NCBI GenBank assembly: GCA_030626465.1
Contig: DAOUOU010000152.1
Coordinates: 1 to 6,890 of the forward strand
Length of the DNA: 6,890 nt
Direction of reading: 5' to 3'
Source: Bacteroidales bacterium
GTDB lineage: Bacteria; Bacteroidota; Bacteroidia; Bacteroidales; UBA10428
Under the pieces are notes generated by a model, which had not been told where the DNA came from, did no database searches, and saw only the letters and a program-made list of their open reading frames with translations. A program made the translations under genes and the position numbers. Below, in pieces: positions 1 to 5,156 of the stretch (its first letter is position 1; each line of letters starts with the position of its first letter).

Positions 1-98
1 AACCAGTAACCAGCAACCAGTAACCAGCAACCAGCAACCAGCAACCAGTAACCAGTAACCAGCAACCAGCAACCAGCAACCAGCAACCAGCAACCGAC
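1..98. repeat. Heptamer tandem repeat (AACCAGY)n
   Basis: Thirteen perfect 7-nt units AACCAGT or AACCAGC occupy 1-91. A degenerate unit (AACCGAC, 92-98) follows, and then a C/A-rich tail decays up to the maf stop codon at 111-113. The only variable base in the perfect units is the last one, in the order T C T C C C T T C C C C C. The array touches the window edge, so its true length is unknown. Because 7 is not a multiple of 3, and AACCAGT units give TAA stops on the plus strand, it is not plausibly coding. It lies in the 3' untranslated side of the minus-strand operon, where the RNA would read as repeats of GGUUGCU/GGUUACU. Confidence 0.95.
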
Positions 99-110
99 AA
101 CCCAACAACC

Positions 111-710
111 CTACTTAGCCTCAATAAACTCAATCAACTCATTGTAGAGTATCTGAACAGGCAGACCCATAACATTGAAAAATGATCCTTCGATTTTTTC
201 GATTCCGATGTACCCTATCCATTCCTGAACTCCATAAGCACCAGCTTTATCGAAGGGTTGATAGTTTGTTACATAATATTCTATTTCTTCTTGAGTTAAC
301 TTTCGAAACAGAACTTCTGACAGGCTATGGAATATTCTCAATTTCTTTGACGAACGAAGACAAACGCCTGTAATTACAGTATGTATACTATCAGAAAGCC
401 TGGATATCAGATAATTAGCTTCCTTTACATTCATGGGTTTACCAAGCACTTCGTTTTTGTGCCATACGATTGTATCTGCTGTAATTAAGATCGTTTTCTC
501 ATCAAGCAGGTCGGTATAATGATCTGATTTGTTCCTGGCTAAAAATTCAGGTATTTCAATCATTCCCAGTTCAGGAGGAAAATCTTCATCAATGCCATCG
601 CGGACAATTACCTCGAATTTCAGATCAAGACCTTCTAACAATTTTTTTCTTCGCGGCGACTGTGAAGCCAGGATTATACGGTTTTCTTTGGTCAGATCAT
701 TTAAAATCAT
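111..710 (-). CDS. maf: Maf-like dTTP/UTP pyrophosphatase (YhdE type)
   Basis: This is a cytoplasmic house-cleaning nucleotide pyrophosphatase that hydrolyses dTTP, UTP and modified pyrimidine triphosphates to the monophosphate and pyrophosphate. The 199-residue length is normal for the family. The N-terminal phosphate-binding motif is LASQSPRR (residues 14-21). The catalytic aspartate lies in ADT (78-80), followed by LGKP (89-92). The motif DKAGAYGVQ (154-162) and the GSF and GLP elements (175-184) match E. coli YhdE rather than the YceF m7GTP-specific branch, so I assign dTTP/UTP specificity by family resemblance. The ATG lies 3 nt after the ubiA stop (TAG CAG ATG), so translation is probably coupled, and no Shine-Dalgarno is visible. 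It is the last gene of a four-gene operon; the heptamer repeat begins about 12 nt after its stop and no hairpin terminator is seen there. Confidence 0.93.
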   Translation of the reverse strand: MILNDLTKENRIILASQSPRRKKLLEGLDLKFEVIVRDGIDEDFPPELGMIEIPEFLARNKSDHYTDLLDEKTILITADTIVWHKNEVLGKPMNVKEANYLISRLSDSIHTVITGVCLRSSKKLRIFHSLSEVLFRKLTQEEIEYYVTNYQPFDKAGAYGVQEWIGYIGIEKIEGSFFNVMGLPVQILYNELIEFIEAK

Positions 711-713
711 CTG

Positions 714-1688
714 CTATTGTTTATAGGCAGCTACAATATAGTTTACTACCGGGCAGTATACAAGTCCGGATAGCATAATCAGTTTAGAAATCTGACTAAG
801 GGTATGGTATTGTTTCTTTGATGAAGCCCAGTTAACTCCAAAGGCGAGAATAATTAAAGGTACTATGATAAAAAACACAATGTAGACGAAACTGATTTTA
901 TCAGACAAATGCTTAACCAACAGATAGACAATGGGCACTATCATAATCCCGATAAGAGCAATAACAATCCATCTGGCTGTGTTCATGCCCCAGGTGATAG
1001 GTATGGTTTGCCGGCCAAAGACATAATCTCCTTCAAAGTCTTCCATATCTTTAATGATCTCTCTTATAAGATTGACGATAAATGCAAATATGGCATAACT
1101 TCCGACCCAAAAGATCAGATAATCGAAGTTAACACCGCTCGCCAGAATATATAGCTTATATCTTATTACAAGCAGAGGAAATTCGAACAGTAGCACCAAT
1201 AGCGGAACCATTCCTACGAGAATCGAAATGATGATATTACCCACCAACAATTGACGCTTGTACGTAGTAGAATAAAACCATAACACACCGCTTACGAAAA
1301 TGAAAACTATCGTGAGACTTAATCGGTGAATACTGTATGCCAAATATGCTCCCGCTAAGATCCCTAATAGTGTAAATACCACATGAAAGGCCATTGCATA
1401 TCTTCTGCTTATCATCCGACCAACGATAACACGTCCTGGTCTGTTTATTAAATCTGTTTTGCGATCGAAATAATCATTAATTATATATCCTGCTGCTGCA
1501 ATTAAGGTTGTAGAAAGCACAAGGAGAGCAAATTGCAGAGTATTCAATTGTACCTTGAAATTTGATACCGACAAAAGAGGTTTTAAAATGAACCATCGAA
1601 TAAAATATTGTGTAATTGCAATAATTACAAGGTTGGGAAACCTGATCATCCGCATAAAAGCCAATGCTATCTTAACTTGTTTTACCAT
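714..1688 (-). CDS. UbiA-family prenyltransferase, probably geranylgeranylglycerol-phosphate geranylgeranyltransferase-like
   Basis: This is an integral membrane prenyltransferase of 324 residues with about nine hydrophobic segments (roughly 15-35, 50-70, 98-118, 124-141, 147-170, 191-208, 239-258, 266-285, 303-322). The first Asp-rich, Mg-diphosphate-binding motif is NDYFDRKTD (71-79), followed by NRPGR (82-86). The second Asp-rich motif is DMEDFEGD (214-221), preceded by NLIRE. YSTTYKR (139-145) is the usual loop motif. These features are diagnostic of UbiA. The acceptor is not visible from sequence. Bacteroidota homologues in this gene context are commonly labelled geranylgeranylglycerol-phosphate geranylgeranyltransferase, an archaeal-type lipid step; a quinone or other polyprenyl acceptor remains possible. 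Its ATG overlaps the stop of the KdsC-like gene by 7 nt (ATGGTAA), which suggests translational coupling. The next gene, maf, starts 3 nt downstream. Confidence 0.88.
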   Translation of the reverse strand: MVKQVKIALAFMRMIRFPNLVIIAITQYFIRWFILKPLLSVSNFKVQLNTLQFALLVLSTTLIAAAGYIINDYFDRKTDLINRPGRVIVGRMISRRYAMAFHVVFTLLGILAGAYLAYSIHRLSLTIVFIFVSGVLWFYSTTYKRQLLVGNIIISILVGMVPLLVLLFEFPLLVIRYKLYILASGVNFDYLIFWVGSYAIFAFIVNLIREIIKDMEDFEGDYVFGRQTIPITWGMNTARWIVIALIGIMIVPIVYLLVKHLSDKISFVYIVFFIIVPLIILAFGVNWASSKKQYHTLSQISKLIMLSGLVYCPVVNYIVAAYKQ

Positions 1689-2203
1689 TCGAAAGAATTT
1701 TTAATCAACCACTTATTCTGTGATCTTAATACCTGCTCAATTACATCACGCACACATCCTTTGCCTCCCTTTTTATCAGAAACATATTTTGCTATTTCTT
1801 TTATCTCATGAGCCGCATCGGCAGGACATGCAGGGATACCTGCCTGCTGCATAATTTCATAATCAGGTATGTCATCGCCCATAAACAGGATATTCTCATG
1901 TTCGAAACCATATTTTATTCGGAAATCTTCATACATATCCCATTTGTTTGAAGCTCCTAAATAAATATCTGTAACGCCAAGTTTCTGAAATCTATTAACC
2001 ACTTCTTTTGAATTTCCTCCTGAAATGATGGCAACCTGAAAGCCCATCTTTATACAATGCTGAACAGCATAACCGTCCTTTATATTTACTCCCCTGACAA
2101 AATTTTCACCCGGAAACAAATACACCTGCCCGTCAGTAAAAACGCCATCGACATCAAAGGCAAAGGCTTTGACCTGTTTTAATAAAAGTTTAACATTAGA
2201 CAT
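1682..2203 (-). CDS. kdsC: KdsC-like HAD phosphatase (3-deoxy-D-manno-octulosonate 8-phosphate phosphatase)
   Basis: This cytoplasmic HAD-superfamily phosphatase is expected to release phosphate from KDO-8-phosphate in lipopolysaccharide inner-core synthesis. With the ATG at 2203 the product has 173 residues, the usual KdsC length. Motif I is FDVDGVFTDG (16-25; nucleophile D17, acid/base D19), motif II is SGGNS (61-65), the motif III lysine is K87, and motif IV is GDDIPD (109-114). The C-terminal GGKGCVRDVIE (146-156) matches the family's GGxGAVRE element. It has only the small HAD core, as expected for a tetrameric C0-type HAD. The frame is open for nine more codons up to a TTG at 2228-2230 (182 residues). 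I prefer the internal ATG because it gives standard length and a clean 10-nt gap after the preceding stop, whereas the TTG start would overlap that gene. The stop overlaps the ubiA start. Phosphatases of this subfamily can act on other sugar phosphates. Confidence 0.9.
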   Translation of the reverse strand: MSNVKLLLKQVKAFAFDVDGVFTDGQVYLFPGENFVRGVNIKDGYAVQHCIKMGFQVAIISGGNSKEVVNRFQKLGVTDIYLGASNKWDMYEDFRIKYGFEHENILFMGDDIPDYEIMQQAGIPACPADAAHEIKEIAKYVSDKKGGKGCVRDVIEQVLRSQNKWLIKNSFEW

Positions 2204-2213
2204 AGCGGTGGAA

Positions 2214-3002
2214 TTATGAATAATATGCAATAATACTATCAGAAATCAAGCTATACAACTTTTTAAGTTCAGGTTCACTTTCCAGCATTTTTTTGTGCAC
2301 TTCAATAATTTCCGGATTTTTCCTCCGGGCAGGACCGGTTTGTGCTTCTTTGGCTGACACTTTTTCCAGTTTTAATAGTGTCTCCTTCAATAAGGGAAGC
2401 AGAAGGTCAGTTTCAATGGAGTTCCTTTTGAGATAATCAAAGCTTCTGGCTATAAAATGATTGATAAAATTATTCGTCATAATTCCTGCCAGGTGCAATA
2501 TTCTTCGTTTAGCTGAGTCAAGGATATGAATATGTGAAGCAATGGTTTCAGCTAATTCTCGAATTACAGATAAGGTTTTATCATCGGAAGCTTCAATACA
2601 AATGGGGATGCTGGAAAAATCTACTTCGACACCGGCGGTGAGAGTCTGGAAAGGATAGAACACACCGTAATTTCCGGCTTTGCCATTAAAAAATTCAAGT
2701 CCGACACTACCTGAAGTATGCAACATAATTGTGTTATCGGTATTAATTTTGTGTAACACTTCATTCAAAGAGGAATCATTAATTGCCAGTACAACCACAT
2801 CTGAACTATCATTAGAAGTTTCAAAATCAGAAATGAACTGAGCATTAATTTCATCGGCTAATTTTTTTCCTGTAGATTCGTTTCTGGCAATTATCCTATC
2901 AATAGTATGACCTTTTGATTTAAATGCATGTGACAGATGCCAGGCCACATTACCTGATCCTGCAATGGTAATATTGAATATTTTATGATTTAATGCCGAC
3001 AA
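2214..3002 (-). CDS. Rossmann-like and DUF2520 domain protein (putative NAD(P)-binding oxidoreductase)
   Basis: The 262-residue protein has an N-terminal dinucleotide-binding fold with the glycine motif AGSGNVAWHL (14-23), as in pyrroline-carboxylate reductase and F420-dependent NADP oxidoreductase relatives. A C-terminal helical DUF2520 region follows. HTSGSV (95-100), YPFQT (116-120), HLAGIMTNNF (170-179) and TGPARR (222-227) match conserved blocks of this family. No substrate is known to me. The frame starts with TTG at 3000-3002. Upstream the frame meets a stop (TAG, 3015-3017) without an ATG, and the first internal methionine (residue 93) is past the nucleotide-binding motif, so TTG is the best available start. 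It is the first gene of the four-gene unit and its stop lies 10 nt before the kdsC ATG. The linkage to kdsC and ubiA suggests an envelope or lipid role, but that is only inference. Confidence 0.87.
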   Translation of the reverse strand: MSALNHKIFNITIAGSGNVAWHLSHAFKSKGHTIDRIIARNESTGKKLADEINAQFISDFETSNDSSDVVVLAINDSSLNEVLHKINTDNTIMLHTSGSVGLEFFNGKAGNYGVFYPFQTLTAGVEVDFSSIPICIEASDDKTLSVIRELAETIASHIHILDSAKRRILHLAGIMTNNFINHFIARSFDYLKRNSIETDLLLPLLKETLLKLEKVSAKEAQTGPARRKNPEIIEVHKKMLESEPELKKLYSLISDSIIAYYS

Positions 3003-3033
3003 GTGTATTGAATACTATAAGGTTAAAGATATG

Positions 3034-3041
3034 CTAAAATA
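3034..3041 (-). promoter_or_regulatory. Possible -7 promoter box for the DUF2520-kdsC-ubiA-maf unit
   Basis: On the minus strand this reads TATTTTAG, one mismatch from the Bacteroidota -7 consensus TAnnTTTG, 39 nt before the TTG start codon. No convincing -33 TTTG sits at the usual spacing. The support is geometric: a promoter is needed here because a strong terminator lies just upstream (3073-3106). Confidence 0.25.
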
Positions 3042-3072
3042 GAGAAAATTCAATTACTGATAGTAGGTCTCA

Positions 3073-3106
3073 ACATAAAAAAACCCGGCGTTTAGCCGGG
3101 CCTTAT
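3073..3106 (-). terminator. Intrinsic terminator after the 3122-3580 gene
   Basis: Read on the minus strand, CCCGGC (3100-3095) pairs with GCCGGG (3089-3084) around a 5-nt TAAAC loop. The stem extends outwards through two G-U and two A-U pairs, and a run of seven T follows (3083-3077). It begins about 15-20 nt after the stop of the upstream minus-strand gene, so it should end that transcript and insulate the DUF2520 operon. There is no T-run on the plus strand, so it is directional. Confidence 0.9.
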
Positions 3107-3121
3107 TGGTAACCTATTTTT

Positions 3122-3580
3122 CTATACGAGCTTGCTTTTCAGCTTAATTAACTTCTGACATTTTTCGTATTCTTCAGTCGTTTCAAAATGTGAGATCATT
3201 TTATCGATGAATTCCGGATCATTGTATTTTGGGTGATTCTCGTCAAATACTATAATTCCTTTTATAGTCAGATCGAGTACCTCAATTTCATCGGTTATTG
3301 AATAAATATCAACAACGGGCAGGGAATCATCCAGAACAGCAGTGTCTTTATATTTATCCAGGAAATTAATAAGTGTGAGCTGGACATTAATGTAATCATT
3401 ATTTTCCTGCAGTAATTTTTTATTTACGGAATAACATTTTTCGTATTCAATAGCTCGCTCACCTGTGTTTGGCGAAGCCAGTATTTGCTTAATCTGTTTT
3501 TGATTCTCATGAATTACTTTAAGGTTCTTCTTTACTTTTAATTTAAGAACATCTATTGTCTTCTGTATAAGCTCGCGCAT
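3122..3580 (-). CDS. Hypothetical helical protein with two EYEKC motifs
   Basis: I do not recognise this 152-residue protein. It is charged, Lys/Glu-rich and predicted soluble: there is no signal peptide and no membrane segment. Residues 1-80 look like long, coiled-coil-prone helices with many K, N, Q and E. Residues 81-115 are more hydrophobic and may contain strands (LPVVDIYSI, LTIKGIIVF). Residues 120-152 are helical again. The pentapeptide EYEKC occurs twice (45-49 and 137-141), each followed by a K/L-rich helix; these hold the protein's only two cysteines. The form EEYEKCQKLIKLKSKL resembles the UVR (UvrB/UvrC) helical motif, but loosely. The ATG at 3578-3580 fits a candidate -7 box at 3612-3619, and a strong terminator follows the stop. 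It is transcribed alone, divergent from the ArsC-like gene. It appears to be a genuine gene because its codon use and boundaries are clean. Confidence 0.75.
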   Translation of the reverse strand: MRELIQKTIDVLKLKVKKNLKVIHENQKQIKQILASPNTGERAIEYEKCYSVNKKLLQENNDYINVQLTLINFLDKYKDTAVLDDSLPVVDIYSITDEIEVLDLTIKGIIVFDENHPKYNDPEFIDKMISHFETTEEYEKCQKLIKLKSKLV

Positions 3581-3611
3581 TGTATCTGAATATTAAAAAG
3601 GAAATGCTCTT

Positions 3612-3619
3612 CAAAAATA
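3612..3619 (-). promoter_or_regulatory. Candidate -7 promoter box for the 3122-3580 gene
   Basis: The minus strand reads TATTTTTG, an exact match to the Bacteroidota -7 consensus TAnnTTTG. It starts 39 nt before the ATG at 3580, which would give a leader of roughly 25 nt. No clear TTTG -33 element lies at about 19-20 nt spacing, and such octamers arise by chance in AT-rich DNA. Confidence 0.4.
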
Positions 3620-3761
3620 TAAATTATATCTCCAGCTGATTTTCATTTTTGATAAACTGTGCTTTTTCTTTTGTAATATACCAATTATTGAATATATGTT
3701 GAATTTTATAGTATATCTTTCATTTTTTTATAAGGTTGAAATTATTTATAATGTTCATTGT

Positions 3762-3784
3762 TTTTCTAAAGATTTATTAGAAAA
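3762..3784. promoter_or_regulatory. 8-bp perfect inverted repeat TTTTCTAA-N7-TTAGAAAA
   Basis: TTTTCTAA (3762-3769) and TTAGAAAA (3777-3784) are perfect reverse complements around a 7-nt spacer. The right arm covers the position expected for the -33 element of the plus-strand -7 box at 3801, so it could be an operator site. A weak AT-only hairpin or chance in AT-rich DNA is the alternative. Confidence 0.35.
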
Positions 3785-3808
3785 TATATAGGTGAATTGG
3801 TAATTTTG
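3777..3808 (+). promoter_or_regulatory. Candidate promoter for the ArsC-like gene
   Basis: TAATTTTG at 3801-3808 matches the Bacteroidota -7 consensus TAnnTTTG exactly. TTAG at 3777-3780, one mismatch from TTTG, sits 20 nt upstream in the -33 position. Transcription would start near 3815 and give a leader of about 90 nt that includes the palindrome at 3840-3855. A poorer -7 match (TATTTCAG, 3877-3884) lies nearer the ATG. Confidence 0.4.
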
Positions 3809-3839
3809 GCATATGCAGCCAACTCATAAAGAAAAGATT

Positions 3840-3855
3840 AGTCAAGCTATTGACT
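3840..3855. promoter_or_regulatory. Palindrome AGTCAA-N4-TTGACT upstream of the ArsC-like gene
   Basis: AGTCAA (3840-3845) and TTGACT (3850-3855) form a perfect 6-bp inverted repeat with a 4-nt spacer, 51 nt before the ATG. A direct repeat GATTAGT flanks it at 3836-3842 and 3859-3865. The short dyad is the size of a dimeric repressor half-site pair; TCAA-Nx-TTGA dyads are seen for ArsR-type regulators, but no regulator gene is in view. Function is inferred only. Confidence 0.35.
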
Positions 3856-3906
3856 TCTGATTAGTTTTAATAGTGGTATTTCAGTTTTTCTTTATAAAAA
3901 AAGGCT

Positions 3907-4338
3907 ATGTACAGAGTTTTACTGTTATGCAAGGACAATTCAATACTGAGTCCGTTAGCCGATGGGTATTTTAGACTTTATGGGGGAGAGATAGTTGAAA
4001 TATATAGTGCCGGATTGGAGAAAAAAAAGGTTAATCCTCTGGTTGTTGACCTTATGAAGGAAGACGCTTTAGATATTTCTGAATACAAACAGCACCTGGT
4101 TTCTGATTTCAGGGATATTGATTTTGATTATATATTGACTTTTGATACAGAATCTGAAAAAGAATCACATCATCTGCCTTCTAAACCAGTAAAATATCAT
4201 TATGATTTTGATAAGTTAATTCCTGAAGATTTCTCTAATGTGAAAAAGGAAGATGTATACAGGAATATCCGGAACAGAATGAAAAAAATAATAAAAAGCT
4301 TTGTCAGATCGCATTTCACACAGACAAATGCAGGTTAG
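3907..4338 (+). CDS. Degenerate ArsC / low-molecular-weight phosphatase-fold protein, probable pseudoenzyme
   Basis: This 143-residue protein has the full layout of the LMW-PTP/arsenate reductase fold: a first strand and P-loop (VLLLCKDNSILSPLADGYF, residues 4-22), YSAG (33-36), a DISEYK helix start (56-61), the strand FDYILTFD (73-80) and a closing basic helix. Active members have CX5R in the P-loop. Here the cysteine is kept (C8) and Ser12 is kept, but the arginine position is Leu14. ArsC-type redox cysteines after the central strand are also absent (TFDTESEKESHHL, 78-90), and C8 is the only cysteine in the protein. The usual acid Asp-Pro is not clear; YDFDKL (99-104) is the nearest. I therefore expect no normal phosphatase or arsenate reductase activity and infer a binding or regulatory role. 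The ATG is preceded by AAAAAAAGGCT, an A-rich leader with a short AGG. The frame is intact, so it is not a decaying pseudogene. It converges on hypB with a 5-nt gap. Confidence 0.78.
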   Translation: MYRVLLLCKDNSILSPLADGYFRLYGGEIVEIYSAGLEKKKVNPLVVDLMKEDALDISEYKQHLVSDFRDIDFDYILTFDTESEKESHHLPSKPVKYHYDFDKLIPEDFSNVKKEDVYRNIRNRMKKIIKSFVRSHFTQTNAG

Positions 4339-4343
4339 TTCAT

Positions 4344-5114
4344 TTAACTCAGCAATTTATCAGTTAATTTTTCCAGGTCTTTACCTGTTTTTGCCGATAA
4401 TTGAAACAATGGTTGTCCGGGGACTACTTTCTTGAGGTTTGCAATAAATTTTTCAGGATTAAAATCCAGATAGGGCAACAGATCAATCTTGTTTAGTACA
4501 CAAATCTGGGAGCTTTGAAACATGCCCGGATACTTCAGTGGTTTATCCTCGCCTTCGGTGGTGCTTGCAATAACAACTCGTGTATTTTCGCCCAGATCAA
4601 ATAGAGCAGGGCAAATAAGATTGCCCACATTTTCGATAAAAAGAAGAGAATTTTCTTCCGGGTCTAAGGCTTTAACAGCGTGATTGATCATGTGTGCATC
4701 CAGGTGGCAACCGTTTCCGGTATTGATCTGAATTGCATTTGCTCCTGCTGTTTCGATTCGTTTTGCATCGTTGGAAGTTTGTTGATCACCCTCGATAACG
4801 TATACCTTCATTGAAGGTTTTAATTGTTCAATCAGTTTTTCGAGCAGAGTAGTTTTTCCTGATCCTGGAGAGCTTACCAGGTTAAAAACCCTGATGTTTT
4901 TAGCTTCGAAGAAACCGCGATTTCGTTCGGCCAGCAGATTATTTTTGAATAAAATATCTGTCTCAACATTTAGCACCTTTTTATCCACATCAGTATGAGA
5001 ATGATGATGATTCTCATGATCGTGCCGGTGCTCATGGACATGTTCTGTTGTTTCATTTACTTTATGAAGAGTGAAACTATCATGTTCAGAGCCGCATCCA
5101 CAAGTATCACACAT
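4344..5114 (-). CDS. hypB: Hydrogenase nickel incorporation GTPase HypB
   Basis: This cytoplasmic SIMIBI-class GTPase works with HypA to deliver nickel to the [NiFe]-hydrogenase large subunit. The 256-residue protein starts with the high-affinity metal motif CDTCGCG (C2, C5, C7). A His-rich stretch at 25-40 follows, with nine histidines in 16 residues, typical of nickel-storing HypBs. The G domain has the P-loop SSPGSGKTTLL (81-91), EGDQQTSND (108-116), NKID (208-211) and SAKTGKDLE (240-248). The G-domain metal site residues C136 and H137 (GNGCHLD) and C168 (NLICPA) correspond to E. coli HypB C166, H167 and C198. The length is slightly below E. coli HypB. The ATG lies 42 nt after hypA, the widest gap between complete genes of this cluster, and that gap holds a possible -7 box. 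No terminator hairpin is seen after the stop. Confidence 0.97.
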   Translation of the reverse strand: MCDTCGCGSEHDSFTLHKVNETTEHVHEHRHDHENHHHSHTDVDKKVLNVETDILFKNNLLAERNRGFFEAKNIRVFNLVSSPGSGKTTLLEKLIEQLKPSMKVYVIEGDQQTSNDAKRIETAGANAIQINTGNGCHLDAHMINHAVKALDPEENSLLFIENVGNLICPALFDLGENTRVVIASTTEGEDKPLKYPGMFQSSQICVLNKIDLLPYLDFNPEKFIANLKKVVPGQPLFQLSAKTGKDLEKLTDKLLS

Positions 5115-5132
5115 AGCTATTTAATTTAAAAA

Positions 5133-5140
5133 CAAAAATA
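5133..5140 (-). promoter_or_regulatory. Possible internal -7 box before hypB
   Basis: The minus strand reads TATTTTTG, matching TAnnTTTG, in the 42-nt hypA-hypB gap and 26 nt from the start of hypB. The best TTG upstream is at about 24 nt, longer than usual. It may be a chance match in AT-rich spacer. Confidence 0.2.
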
Positions 5141-5156
5141 TAAAATTCTGCAACTA

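Larger units (their letters stand above)
3581..3906. other. AT-rich divergent intergenic region (326 nt)
   Basis: This region separates the divergent genes at 3580 (minus) and 3907 (plus). It is very AT-rich and stop-dense in all frames, with no credible small gene and no recognisable tRNA, riboswitch or repeat array. It holds a consensus minus-strand -7 box (3612-3619), a consensus plus-strand -7 box (3801-3808) and two short inverted repeats (3762-3784 and 3840-3855), listed separately. Confidence 0.7.

Noticed and set aside
1..98. CRISPR array or coding repeat
   Set aside because: The units are 7 nt with no spacers, and the 7-nt period shifts frame every unit with TAA stops from the T-ending units.
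182..373. 63-codon plus-strand open frame inside maf
   Set aside because: It is wholly antisense to a strongly supported maf gene and has no family resemblance or start signal.
529..726. 65-codon plus-strand open frame across the maf start
   Set aside because: Antisense shadow of maf; Ser/Arg-rich low-complexity translation with no recognisable domain.
909..1154. 81-codon plus-strand open frame inside the UbiA gene
   Set aside because: Antisense to a well supported membrane protein gene; the translation has no domain features.
1608..1811. 67-codon plus-strand open frame over the ubiA/kdsC junction
   Set aside because: Antisense shadow spanning two real genes; no promoter or homology signal.
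3581..3906. Small RNA or small protein gene in the divergent spacer
   Set aside because: No stable GC-containing hairpin, terminator or open frame with a credible start was found; only AT-rich DNA with short dyads.
3907..4338. Functional arsenate reductase or an ars resistance operon
   Set aside because: The catalytic arginine and the redox cysteines are absent, and no arsR, acr3 or arsB lies nearby in the window.
4336..4356. AGTT-N5-AACT near the convergent stops as a bidirectional terminator
   Set aside because: Only four A/T-rich base pairs with no following T-run; too weak to support.
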